Source: a virus
DNA: 37,731 nt
Direction: 5' to 3' (one strand)
IMG/VR virus record: IMGVR_UViG_3300046517_000759
Span: 1-37,731 of that record
A program made the position numbers and the translations under genes. Within the stretch, counting starts at the first letter, position 1; each line of letters starts with the position of its first letter. Positions 13,397-21,997 of the stretch are shown piece by piece. Under the pieces are notes generated by a model that saw only the letters and a list, made by a program, of their open reading frames with translations, was not told the DNA's origin and did no database searches.

Positions 13397-16300
13397 TCAC
13401 CGGCCTGGTATGCGTCGAAAGTCATTGAATTTGTTGACGCCGATGGGGTCCATGCCTACTTCACACGAAACGAGTTCAAGTTCGCTCGAATTGCCCGGGT
13501 CGTCGATGCCGTCGAAGTCCACGAACACACGCAGGCCGTACGACGACGCCTGTTCAATGGCGGGGTTGATCGCCAGGAGGTAGGGCAGCGTCGGGTCGGG
13601 CGTGAACGGGGAGGCGTCGGGCGCCGGGAAGGTCGTCGGCTCGTCGGGCTGGTCGTCGGGGTAGGACAGGATGGCGTTCAAGTGATGCTCGCCTTTGTAG
13701 TCGCCGACGAGCTGCATCTCCCACACGCTCTTGAGCCCCCGCACGTTCGCGAAGTTGAGCGACGCGAACGTGACATCCCACGGCGTACCGTGCTTCGTGC
13801 CCGCCAGGTTGTCGGCGAACAGTGTCGGGCCGGCCAGCCATACGTGCTCGTCATCCTGGAACGCCGCCTCGCCGTCGAGGATGGTCATCAGGTACGCGCG
13901 CGCGGTCGGCAGTAGCCACGTGTACCAAGTCTGCACGACTTGATCGTAAACGTAGATGAACCCGGTTTGCGCCGTCACGTGTAGCCGCTGGCGCTTGTCG
14001 ACGACGATGGACGAGATAGGCAGGGTGGCGAGCGAGTCTTGAATCGGCTGGCTAATCCACCCGTTCTTGACGTCGCGAGTGACCAGCCACACGCCTCCCG
14101 CCGTGGACGAGTACACGACCCCCTCGCCCAGCGTCTCGGAGAAGCCTGTGCACCCGTTCGTGAACGGCATCTCGACCACGTTGGGCAGCGTGCCGTTTTT
14201 GCCCGCCGCGTTCGGGAATGTGGTGGCCGGGATGTAGAAATTGCGCCCGCCCGAGCAGAGCACGAGCAGGTAATCGTCCATTTTGGCGAGCGACACGGCC
14301 GTCTCTGTCGACGGGATGATAAAGCGGTAACCCGGGAAGAACCACGCGGCGTCGCCCTCGGTCTTCTCGCCGCCCATCCACACGGCGCCATCGTAGCCGA
14401 TTACCCACGGCCTATCCTTCCAGAACGCGCCCCCTCGGTTCGGCGGGGCGGGGAAGCGCGGCAAGAATCCCTTGTCGGTGTACAGGATCTCATTTGAGAC
14501 GACGTTCACGTCGGGATTATTGTCGCTATAGTACCAAGTGAACTCGTCGGGAAACGAAAAGCCCGACGTATTGATCGTCGAGACCGGCGCCAACCCGTTG
14601 ACGTTCAGGTCGTTCGTGAGCTTGTAATGCTGCGTCGTCGGCACGCCTCCCACGTAACTCGTGCGATAGATAGACAGCGTCAGCAGTCGGCGGTTAGTCG
14701 TGCCGAAGTGTGCCGAGATGGGCACGCCGTTCCCGTCGAACGGTTGAGGCACCCGACCGCCGATTTGAACCTGTGTGTTGGGGCCGGTCAGCGTCACGTT
14801 CAGCGGCGGACTAGGAATCGAAAACACGCGCTCGCCGTTTTCATCGGTGACTTCGGCCACCGCGACGTATTGATAGGCGCCGTTCTGCTGGAGGTTACCC
14901 GCGTCGTTCTGCGCGACTACGAACGGTTGCTCAAGGCCGAGGTTGATGCCGTTTTCGTGGAACCCCGACGCGGTGAACTCGCTCGCCATCGGGCCGGGCA
15001 GCATGAGTTCGCCCGACACGGCCACCGACAGGCCGGGCGACGTGGACAGCGTGAACTGTTTGATCCCAACGGTCGACAGGTTCGCCGAGACCGCCGCGTT
15101 GACGACCTGGCCGAGCGGCGTGACCAACGACTGGCCCGACGTGAAGCTAATGGCCCGGTACGGCAGCACAACACGGATGCCCGTCGGCGTGCTGACGACG
15201 CTGGAGACGGACAGCGGATACAGGTTCGCCGGGAAGTCCATCGTCCCAGGCTCAAACCGCCAGTCGGCGAATGCGATGCCCGTTTCGAACTTGCCCACCT
15301 GCGGTTGCACGCCCGTGAGCGGTGTGATGAACCAAGTAGGCTGAAACTCGGGCGAGACGTTCGTGCGAAAGAAAATCGTGATGGTCTCGGCGCCGCTGAA
15401 AAGTTGGTTCACCTGATTCTTGAGACCGTTCAGTGGCACAGTCAGAAACTCGCTCGTCGTGTCGCCCATGCCGGTGATTTGATACACGCCGTCGTCCTGC
15501 GTGTGGAACGCCGAGCCGGTGACCGAGATGAGCGCGCCGATGTACGTGTAATCGAACGTCAGCGATTGAAGCAGGAACTTGTACGGCGGCAGAGTCAGCG
15601 GCAGGACGACAGATATCGACGGCAGCGGGTTGGCGAATACCTCGGCCGTCAGGGCGGTTGCGGTCCCCGTGTCGACAGCCGAGCCGCTGGCGAACGTGAT
15701 TTGGAATCCATCGCCCGTGCTGTTGTTTTCCGGGTGAACCGTATCGCCGGCTACCACAAGGTCGGACCCGACATAACTTGTATCGTACGGCGAGCCACCG
15801 CCGAGTCCCCAACGGTTCGGCGCCAGCGGAGAGATGTCGGTGGAGAATGCGCCGCCGCCGGCCGTCTCGGACCCGCGTACGACCCAGGCTGCGTAGCCGA
15901 CTCCGAAGAACGACACAGAATCGGTGTTGAGCGAGTATCGCGCGATCGTCTTCGTGCCGTTGTTCGCTGGCGTCGATGATCCGCTGACGACCATCGTTGA
16001 CCCGACGAAAAATGCTCGCGTGGTCGAGTCGACTTTGCCAGTGTCGTTGATGGCATACGACGCCATTGTGACGCCCGTGACGGTGCCGGGCCCTACGCCG
16101 TCGAACGTGCCGGCGGGAATGTTGCCGCTGGTGATTTCGCCGGTCGTGTAGACCGTCGTGGTAGTCGCGCCGGGGTCACGCGCCACGACCTCATAGTCAC
16201 CGTCGGCGGCCGTGACGCCCGTGGATCCGGCGATGTTGAGTCGCCAGTTCGTACCCGTGAACGCGCCGCCTGCGAATATCCACTTGGCGACAAGCGTACC

Positions 16301-17872
16301 GTCTGGCACGCCTTGTGACGTGAGGCCGGTGGCGACGAACGGGCCAACCGTGTCGCCGTTCTGGATGGCAAAGGGAGCGGTGCCTGATGTCCAAATCGCC
16401 ACGCCGCTGAGCCGACTGGTAGCGGTAAATGTGGATCCCTCGACGAAATCGCCGAGGGCAACGGCGATAGGCTGTTCGGGCGCGCCTGTCATCCCGTCGC
16501 CCGCTGTGATCGTAACGTCCACCGATGTCGACGTGACGCTTAGCCCGCTGCCTGACTGGTAGTACGTGACCGCGTGATACTCGTCGTTGTGCTTGAACGC
16601 GCGCGAGACTTGGCACGTTTCGTTGTTCTGTCGGATTAGCGTGACCGCGTCTGCCCACGTGCATTGATAGACCTGCGAGTAGCGCAACTGCGGATCGTTC
16701 GGCGGGCCGACTGTCTGCGTGGGTGCCAGGACGGTGAACGACACGAACAGCGTAGGCTGATTCGGCGATGCGCCCTCGACGGGCCAGCCGATGAGCGAGT
16801 CGATGGGCGTTGTGTCAGGGCACTGGACGGCGAAATTGTACTCGTGCCCGACCGTCGTCAGCGCGGTCATCTGATAGCCCCACAGGCGTCCGGCAGGGTT
16901 CGAACCGTCGCCGAGTACCGCGAGGTAAGCGTTTGCGTCGAGGTCGTTCGTCAGCCAGGCGAGCGGCCCACGACAGTGAATCGACGCCTGGTCGCCGGTG
17001 AGCAGTGTGATCGACCCGCTGGCGTAACTGTAGGCCGTGAACCGCACGCCATCGGCCGCGCCTATCTCGTCGTTGAGCGGCTGCGCGAGGGTCATCCCCG
17101 ATGAGTGACGCGCGTGCATGTCCCAATATCCGGGCGTCGAAATCCACACCTTGCCCACGCTGAAATCCTCGGCCAGTAGCGCGCCGCTTAGGTCGAACGT
17201 TTTCACGTTGAAGAACTGGCCGGCGCCAGGGCTGACCCGCTGTTCGTTGTAGACCACCCAGAAGAACTCACCCGTGGCATCGACGCACACGCGGGCCATG
17301 CTGGCGAGCACGGTATACAGGTCGTCAGGGTTGTAGAGAATCGTCGGCGTGCGAATCCACGAACCATCGTCGGCCTTGAACCCGACGTACACGATGACCG
17401 ACGGGGACTCGCCGCCCGTCTGCTCGACCCACACCGAGCAGGTCACGCCGTTGGAGTAAGCCGAGTCGGGCGCGACGATTGTGTGTTGGCTCGTGTGGAA
17501 TACGGTCTCGCTGAGCCGGTTCGTGATGACGCGGGTGTCGCCGTACTTCGTCCAATCGGTACCGTTCCACACGCGCGGGATGGAGTTGGCGATGGAGAGC
17601 ATTTGCTCTCCCAGCGTGCCAAGCAGTTCGGGGTTCGCCCACGCCGGGTCGTCGGGCGTGCCCGTCGCCGCATCGTGCCCGGTGGTCGGCAGCGTGGCGA
17701 ACCCGTTGCGCTGCTTGACGACGATACGCGCCGGCTTGCCCGCGCCGGGGTTGTAGTGCGTGACCTGCGTGTTGACCGCGTTCGTCAGCCGGCCCACGAC
17801 GCCCGAGCGGTCGCCTGGCTGCTGATTGAGCGCGGCGATGAAGACGTCGACCACCGAGTGACGTAGGCCCAT
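13397..17872 (-). CDS. Very large tail nozzle/tubular-like protein, 1491 aa
   Basis: ATG at 17872-17870 overlaps the upstream TGA (TGATG). The N-terminus (SVVDVFIAALNQQPGDRSGV, then NAVNTQVTHYNPGAGKPARI and KQRNGFATLP) resembles the start of tail tubular/stabilisation proteins of short-tailed phages, which open with a list-like 'tested surface' region and form a beta-propeller nozzle under the portal. The C-terminal third (KDRPWVIGYDGAVWMGG, YLLVLCSGGRNFYIP, VVYSSTAGGVWLVTRD) has propeller-like blades. About 500 extra residues of beta modules lie in the middle, making it far longer than T7 gp12 (about 800 aa) or P22 gp10 (about 470 aa). Confidence 0.75.
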   Translation of the reverse strand: MGLRHSVVDVFIAALNQQPGDRSGVVGRLTNAVNTQVTHYNPGAGKPARIVVKQRNGFATLPTTGHDAATGTPDDPAWANPELLGTLGEQMLSIANSIPRVWNGTDWTKYGDTRVITNRLSETVFHTSQHTIVAPDSAYSNGVTCSVWVEQTGGESPSVIVYVGFKADDGSWIRTPTILYNPDDLYTVLASMARVCVDATGEFFWVVYNEQRVSPGAGQFFNVKTFDLSGALLAEDFSVGKVWISTPGYWDMHARHSSGMTLAQPLNDEIGAADGVRFTAYSYASGSITLLTGDQASIHCRGPLAWLTNDLDANAYLAVLGDGSNPAGRLWGYQMTALTTVGHEYNFAVQCPDTTPIDSLIGWPVEGASPNQPTLFVSFTVLAPTQTVGPPNDPQLRYSQVYQCTWADAVTLIRQNNETCQVSRAFKHNDEYHAVTYYQSGSGLSVTSTSVDVTITAGDGMTGAPEQPIAVALGDFVEGSTFTATSRLSGVAIWTSGTAPFAIQNGDTVGPFVATGLTSQGVPDGTLVAKWIFAGGAFTGTNWRLNIAGSTGVTAADGDYEVVARDPGATTTTVYTTGEITSGNIPAGTFDGVGPGTVTGVTMASYAINDTGKVDSTTRAFFVGSTMVVSGSSTPANNGTKTIARYSLNTDSVSFFGVGYAAWVVRGSETAGGGAFSTDISPLAPNRWGLGGGSPYDTSYVGSDLVVAGDTVHPENNSTGDGFQITFASGSAVDTGTATALTAEVFANPLPSISVVLPLTLPPYKFLLQSLTFDYTYIGALISVTGSAFHTQDDGVYQITGMGDTTSEFLTVPLNGLKNQVNQLFSGAETITIFFRTNVSPEFQPTWFITPLTGVQPQVGKFETGIAFADWRFEPGTMDFPANLYPLSVSSVVSTPTGIRVVLPYRAISFTSGQSLVTPLGQVVNAAVSANLSTVGIKQFTLSTSPGLSVAVSGELMLPGPMASEFTASGFHENGINLGLEQPFVVAQNDAGNLQQNGAYQYVAVAEVTDENGERVFSIPSPPLNVTLTGPNTQVQIGGRVPQPFDGNGVPISAHFGTTNRRLLTLSIYRTSYVGGVPTTQHYKLTNDLNVNGLAPVSTINTSGFSFPDEFTWYYSDNNPDVNVVSNEILYTDKGFLPRFPAPPNRGGAFWKDRPWVIGYDGAVWMGGEKTEGDAAWFFPGYRFIIPSTETAVSLAKMDDYLLVLCSGGRNFYIPATTFPNAAGKNGTLPNVVEMPFTNGCTGFSETLGEGVVYSSTAGGVWLVTRDVKNGWISQPIQDSLATLPISSIVVDKRQRLHVTAQTGFIYVYDQVVQTWYTWLLPTARAYLMTILDGEAAFQDDEHVWLAGPTLFADNLAGTKHGTPWDVTFASLNFANVRGLKSVWEMQLVGDYKGEHHLNAILSYPDDQPDEPTTFPAPDASPFTPDPTLPYLLAINPAIEQASSYGLRVFVDFDGIDDPGNSSELELVSCEVGMDPIGVNKFNDFRRIPGR

Positions 17873-18270
17873 CAGACCAGCCACCACGCGGTTGAGTCGC
17901 ACACGAGCGTGATGGCCTTGGTAGCCGGCACGTCGATGGTGAACAGCCCATCGCCCGTCGGTTTCCCGTTGGCCTGCGCGACCGTGACCTTGTTCCCGCT
18001 CGTCGAGTTCTTGATCGTAACCACCGTGTTGATGGATGGATTCGGGAGCGCGAGTTTCATCGGCCCGCCGCGCGAATTGACGATGATGTATCGGTCCTCG
18101 GGTTCAACGGCCGCCGTGTTGAACGTCGGTGTAGCGGTCACATCGCGCACGGTTATATCGCCGCGAAGGATGACCGTGTTCAGGTCGGCGAACGCGTCTT
18201 GGATGTCCTGCTGAATACGGTTGACCGCCTCGGCAGTGACGGCGCCGACGATGCGAATGAGCTTGAACAT
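17872..18270 (-). CDS. 132-aa tail/connector accessory protein
   Basis: The ATG at 18270-18268 overlaps the adaptor's TGA (TGATG). The N-terminal helix (AVTAEAVNRIQQDIQDAFAD) is followed by a beta-rich domain (RYIIVNSRGGPMKLALPNPS, INTVVTIKNSTSGNKVTVAQ) of the kind found in fibre or baseplate caps. Position between adaptor and nozzle suggests a connector component. The family is not recognised. Confidence 0.7.
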   Translation of the reverse strand: MFKLIRIVGAVTAEAVNRIQQDIQDAFADLNTVILRGDITVRDVTATPTFNTAAVEPEDRYIIVNSRGGPMKLALPNPSINTVVTIKNSTSGNKVTVAQANGKPTGDGLFTIDVPATKAITLVCDSTAWWLV

Positions 18271-19508
18271 CAGCGCATCCCACCGCCGCCGAACCCGCCG
18301 CCTGACCCCCACCCGCGCTGAATCGGCGCTTGCTTGACGCCCTCGCTGCGCTGTTTGGTGAGCGCGACCACGCGCGCGGAGATTTCCTCAAACTGCCTGT
18401 CGATGGTGACCGTGTCCTGCTGGCGCGACGTGCGGATGATGCGCGAGGCGTATAGGACGACGTAGCGCGACCACGGGGTAAGCGGCTGAGGCAGGGCGTC
18501 GATGGTGCCGGGCACGGGAGATGCCACGCCGACGGTGCCGGTGGGCGGCGTCGTAAACGTGCCGAGCGCCTGTGGGTCGGGCGTGACGGTGATTTGCTGG
18601 CCTGACAGGACGGCGGCGATGGTGTATGGAACGTTGAACACGCTGTTGGACAGTGCCGAGACGACCGCCGACCCCGACGGCGGACTCGTGAACGCGCCCA
18701 GTGTGCTCGTCGCGGGCGTCGTCGTGATGGTCGTCGAACTCAGTCGAGATGCGATTGTCCACGAGATGTTAAACGCCGTGTTCGGCGCGGCAAAGTTCGG
18801 CGTGATGGTGCCGCCAACGTCCGCGCTCGTGAAATTCGCGTTGGCCATACTCCACCCGATGCCGCCCGCCGTCGTATCGGCCGCGTCAATGGCGAACGTG
18901 CGCGACACCTGCGTGAAGGCCGGCGTGATGACGCTTCCGACCTCGCCGGCTACGAAATTGGCATTGTTGAAGGTCCACCCGAACGGCTGCGAGACGTCGC
19001 TCGGGTTGACGTCGAACGTGCGCGAGGTTGGCAGGGCCAGCGACTTGAGCATCGGCGTGTAAATCAGCCGGTAGTTGCCCGCTGCGTTCGGCGACGGGTA
19101 GACCGTGAGCGTGTCTCCGTCGATCCAGTAGCTGCGCCCAAGGAACCCGCTGTATGACCACGACGAAGCCAGCGGCCACAGTGCGTTTCCACGGTTGCGC
19201 TCGGCGAATGAGTCGAGCATCGGCACAGTCCACGGGGGCGAGTCGCCGTTCAGCAGGTCGAGCCCCTGCGCCATCTGGAAGTCGGGCACGGTCGTCAGGT
19301 CGAACACGCTGCCCGCCTCGCCGTTCGTGAGGCTGAAATCGACCGTCGCCTTGAACCACGACGCGAACCGTACGATCAACTTGTCGCGCAGGTCGGCGTA
19401 CCCGTCGGTCAGAAACTCGGCGATTTCAGAATCCGAAAAAAGCCTGTTAGACCTCAGGCCGCTGGCGAGTCTGGTCTGTGCAATCAGCGACTCGACCGAC
19501 ACGGCCAT
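18270..19508 (-). CDS. Head-tail adaptor with repeated beta insertion
   Basis: 412 aa from ATG 19508-19506. The N-terminus (RLFSDSEIAEFLTDGYADLR, then DKLIVRF) and the late helices (WSRYVVLYASRIIRTSRQQD, FEEISARVVALTK) look like adaptor proteins that sit under the portal. Between them, at about residues 165-335, is an insertion of beta repeats (FNNANFVAGEVGSVITPAF; MANANFTSADVGGTITPNF; then two shorter copies). The C-terminus is Gly-rich. The insertion may extend outward as a decoration. Neighbours are head genes upstream and the nozzle downstream. Confidence 0.75.
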   Translation of the reverse strand: MAVSVESLIAQTRLASGLRSNRLFSDSEIAEFLTDGYADLRDKLIVRFASWFKATVDFSLTNGEAGSVFDLTTVPDFQMAQGLDLLNGDSPPWTVPMLDSFAERNRGNALWPLASSWSYSGFLGRSYWIDGDTLTVYPSPNAAGNYRLIYTPMLKSLALPTSRTFDVNPSDVSQPFGWTFNNANFVAGEVGSVITPAFTQVSRTFAIDAADTTAGGIGWSMANANFTSADVGGTITPNFAAPNTAFNISWTIASRLSSTTITTTPATSTLGAFTSPPSGSAVVSALSNSVFNVPYTIAAVLSGQQITVTPDPQALGTFTTPPTGTVGVASPVPGTIDALPQPLTPWSRYVVLYASRIIRTSRQQDTVTIDRQFEEISARVVALTKQRSEGVKQAPIQRGWGSGGGFGGGGMR

Positions 19509-19511
19509 GGA

Positions 19512-19667
19512 TCAACCTGCTTTCTTTGCGCGCTTCTTCTTGAGGACTTCCCGTCGGTGCGACAGGACGATGGCCACTCGCTGCTTCGGATTCGTGTAGC
19601 CGGCGGCCTTTAACTCTTTGAAGTTCTGTTCCGTCCCCTTGCGAGACGTATCGTCCGACAGCGGCAC
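19512..19667 (-). CDS. Hidden 51-aa lysine-rich phage protein
   Basis: GTG at 19667-19665, TGA at 19514-19512. The peptide VPLSDDTSRKGTEQNFKELK continues AAGYTNPKQRVAIVLSHRRE and ends in a Lys/Arg-rich tail. It follows the common small phage protein pattern 'MPL.KG.S...I..N...L..AG.....QAVAIAL', found near head genes of many phages and usually of unknown function. It lies between the adaptor and the 81-aa gene. The identification of the pattern is from memory. Confidence 0.75.
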   Translation of the reverse strand: MPLSDDTSRKGTEQNFKELKAAGYTNPKQRVAIVLSHRREVLKKKRAKKAG

Positions 19668-19670
19668 GGC

Positions 19671-19916
19671 CTAGTACCCGCCGCCACCGCCGCTGTACTT
19701 GGCCACCGCCTCACGAAGGGCGTCGTCGATGGCCTGCGGGTCCCGCGAGTCGAGCGCCTTTTGCAACTGCTCGCCGCACGAAACGTCGCCCTCGGCGGCC
19801 GCCTCGTCGGCGGGCTCGCTCGCTTCCTCTTCGGGCGACCCTTCGCCCGGCATCGCGTCAGCCGGTTTCTTGCCTGCGATCTTCTTCAGAAATGCAGCTT
19901 TGTCGATGCCGGGCAT
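19671..19916 (-). CDS. 81-aa acidic head-region protein
   Basis: ATG at 19916 with GGAG upstream; TAG at 19673-19671. The first 17 residues are basic (MPGIDKAAFLKKIAGKK), then a long acidic stretch (GEGSPEEEASEPADEAAAEG) and a short helix (QAIDDALREAVAKYSGGGG). It has no cysteine cluster (one Cys). Location after the decoration-like protein suggests a minor head component; no family recognised. Confidence 0.7.
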   Translation of the reverse strand: MPGIDKAAFLKKIAGKKPADAMPGEGSPEEEASEPADEAAAEGDVSCGEQLQKALDSRDPQAIDDALREAVAKYSGGGGGY

Positions 19917-19927
19917 GGTCGGTCTCC

Positions 19928-20329
19928 TTACTGGCTCTTGTAGTTCTGGACTTCGATGTCGATGAACACGATGTCACCATCCGCCGTGTCGACGGCCGCC
20001 CCTGCAGCGGTCTCCGAGGTCAGAACGATGGTTCCGGTGGTGGGCGCATTGCTCGTCACGCGCAGCCGACAGGCCCCGCTTGACGAATAGGACGCCTGTT
20101 GCACCCCCCCGGTGACGTTCGCGAGCTGGAAGAAGTTGTTAGCCACGACGACCGTGATAACCCCCGTCCCGCTGTGCGCCACCGAGGTGATTCCGTTGCT
20201 CATGCTGAGCGGGAACGTAGGCACTGCGCCAGACGCACCCGAAGTGTACTTGACTCGGTAGTGGACAATTCCACCCTGGGAGTCGCTGGTGTCGTTTCCC
20301 CAAGCTTGCGGCGTAGGTGCCCCGGCCAT
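19928..20329 (-). CDS. Capsid decoration/head protein candidate, 133 aa
   Basis: ATG at 20329 with GGAGGG 6 nt upstream, 12 bp after the capsid gene. The protein is beta-rich and polar (VAHSGTGVITVVVANNFFQL, CRLRVTSNAPTTGTIVLTSE) and ends in a strand-rich acidic tail. A small, well-translated gene directly behind the major capsid gene is usually a decoration or head-fibre protein. This is by position and composition; no family is recognised. Confidence 0.65.
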   Translation of the reverse strand: MAGAPTPQAWGNDTSDSQGGIVHYRVKYTSGASGAVPTFPLSMSNGITSVAHSGTGVITVVVANNFFQLANVTGGVQQASYSSSGACRLRVTSNAPTTGTIVLTSETAAGAAVDTADGDIVFIDIEVQNYKSQ

Positions 20330-20341
20330 GGTGAACCCTCC

Positions 20342-21637
20342 TTAGAGGTTGAGGCCGGTCCCGAGGCCGGTCGTGATGACAGCGTTCGACATCAGGTTGT
20401 TGCAGCCGAAGAAGCCCGTCGCCATGACGGTGCAACGCGACTGGTTGAGGTTCGACGTGTTGCCGAAGTCGTCGATGATCATCTTGCCGTTGGTCGCCGG
20501 CCGGAAGATCTTTCCTCCGTTCGGCGGCGCGAACTCCCACGTCCCCGACTTCGTGAGCAGCATGAACGTCGCCGGCATGGACGGCTCAAGCAGAACGTCA
20601 CACTTCCCGGTCGGCAGGACGATGGTGAAGCCAGCGAACTCGACTTCCACACCGTTCACCGAACGCATGTCGTAGCGAATCTTTTGATCGCACGACTGCG
20701 CCATCTTCGGCCCCACGAGCGGGTTCACGAACAGCGTATCGGGCTTGGCGAGCGCCGACGCGTTGCTCATGTAGGCCGCCGTAGCGTAGACCGCCTGGAA
20801 CGGCGGCGTGCTCGACCCGTCGAAGGCCCACCCCGAGACGGCGGGAACGTTCGACGAGCTGGTGCGGGTCACCCCCAGGAACGGCGAGGTGGTCGGCACG
20901 CCAGCGGTGCGCAGGCTGGCCGGCGGCACCCACTGAAGCACGGACGGGAACAGCCCGCTCGTGTCCGTGGTCTCCGGCAGCTGGCCCTGGAGGCCGATAA
21001 TGTCGCCCGCGTCCGGCACGAAGCCAGTTGACCCCGCGTCGGCCGTGATGATGCCGCCCACCGGGTTGACGCCCAAGAGGGTGCCCGTGCCAGTGATGAG
21101 CGCGCCCGTCGCGGTGTCCTTCCCGCTGATGACCTGGCCGATGCTGAACTTCGCGGCGTCGGTCGGGACGGTCAGGACGATGTCGTAGATGGGCCCGCCG
21201 GACACGCTCGCGACCACGGCCATGGCGCCAGCCGCGCCAGAGGTCGAGCCGAGCAGCATGTTCGCCAGGTTCTCGGTGGCGATTTCCAGCGCGTTCTTGG
21301 TGCTGTTCATCGCGATGTCGACGGGCGACTGAGGCGTCTCCGAGTACGCCTGGTCCTGCCACTGGATACGGGTCGTCCCGTATACGATGGCGGGCGGGAC
21401 GGTGAATCCCGCGCCGGTGAACCCGTTCGCCGCCGAGTTGGCGAGCGAGTCGCCGAACTGCCCCGAAGCGCCGCCGCCCGGGCCAGTCTCGACGGGGATA
21501 CGGTAGCCCGTGCCGCCCGCCTTCTTGATCGTCAGTCGGTCAAGGAAGGGGTGGGAACGAACGAAAATCGGCAACCACAAATCGTCGAGGGATTCAATGG
21601 CTACCGCGTTGAGGTCAGCTCCAAGGACATCGGTCAT
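20342..21637 (-). CDS. Major capsid protein
   Basis: 431 aa from ATG 21637, preceded by AAAGG (a GTG nine bases upstream is too close to that SD). It starts MTDVLGADLNAVAIESLDDL and contains YGTTRIQWQDQAYSETPQSP and KPDTLFVNPLVGPKMAQSCD. Gene order terminase, portal, scaffold, small gene, capsid supports the call. The HK97 fold is expected for this family but cannot be proved by eye. A candidate promoter lies 90-120 bp upstream, giving the capsid extra transcription. Confidence 0.88.
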   Translation of the reverse strand: MTDVLGADLNAVAIESLDDLWLPIFVRSHPFLDRLTIKKAGGTGYRIPVETGPGGGASGQFGDSLANSAANGFTGAGFTVPPAIVYGTTRIQWQDQAYSETPQSPVDIAMNSTKNALEIATENLANMLLGSTSGAAGAMAVVASVSGGPIYDIVLTVPTDAAKFSIGQVISGKDTATGALITGTGTLLGVNPVGGIITADAGSTGFVPDAGDIIGLQGQLPETTDTSGLFPSVLQWVPPASLRTAGVPTTSPFLGVTRTSSSNVPAVSGWAFDGSSTPPFQAVYATAAYMSNASALAKPDTLFVNPLVGPKMAQSCDQKIRYDMRSVNGVEVEFAGFTIVLPTGKCDVLLEPSMPATFMLLTKSGTWEFAPPNGGKIFRPATNGKMIIDDFGNTSNLNQSRCTVMATGFFGCNNLMSNAVITTGLGTGLNL

Positions 21638-21726
21638 AGCGCACACGCCTTTCGCGAAGATTGAGAATCGCGGCGGGACGGTTGCCGATGTAGGGCGCCC
21701 GGTGGCGCGTGACTGACCTAACGACT

Positions 21727-21754
21727 AGTGTTGCGTAACTTACGGGAATGTCAA
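21727..21754 (-). promoter_or_regulatory. Candidate internal promoter upstream of the capsid gene
   Basis: In the 120-bp gap 21638-21757, the largest in the late region, the minus strand has TTGACA (21754-21749), a 16-bp spacer and AACACT (21732-21727), a poor -10. It lacks the AATAATTATT operator of the other promoters, so it would escape the repressor. The rest of the gap shows no gene, and only GC-rich sequence without a clear terminator. Confidence 0.4.
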
Positions 21755-21757
21755 GTG

Positions 21758-21994
21758 CTAAGGCGGGCCGGCTAGTTTTCGCACACGCCGGCCGGCCTCG
21801 GCGAAGGTGCGTCGGTAACTTCGCTGCACCAATTCCGGGTCGCCAGCGTCGGCCACAAGCGCGCACTGCTCGATGACTTCGTCGGCCAGCGCGCGCATTT
21901 GGTCGATGAGAATGTCGCCCGCGTAGCCGCCGTGGGGCTCGCGCACAGTGCTGGCATGCCGCTCGATGAGCCTGGAGATGACCACCCTGTCCAC
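21758..21994 (-). CDS. 78-aa head-region protein, unknown
   Basis: GTG at 21994-21992, 3 nt after the scaffold stop. The sequence (VVISRLIERHASTVREPHGG, then LIDQMRALADEVIEQCALVA) is helical and charged, with one Cys. It lies between scaffold and capsid genes. It may be a scaffold partner or head-assembly factor; no family recognised. Confidence 0.65.
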   Translation of the reverse strand: MDRVVISRLIERHASTVREPHGGYAGDILIDQMRALADEVIEQCALVADAGDPELVQRSYRRTFAEAGRRVRKLAGPP

Positions 21995-21997
21995 GGG

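Noticed and set aside
14627-15979. 450-codon plus-strand open frame
   Set aside because: It lies entirely opposite the nozzle gene, is Arg-rich with no domain, and has no promoter or coupling. High GC creates such shadow frames.
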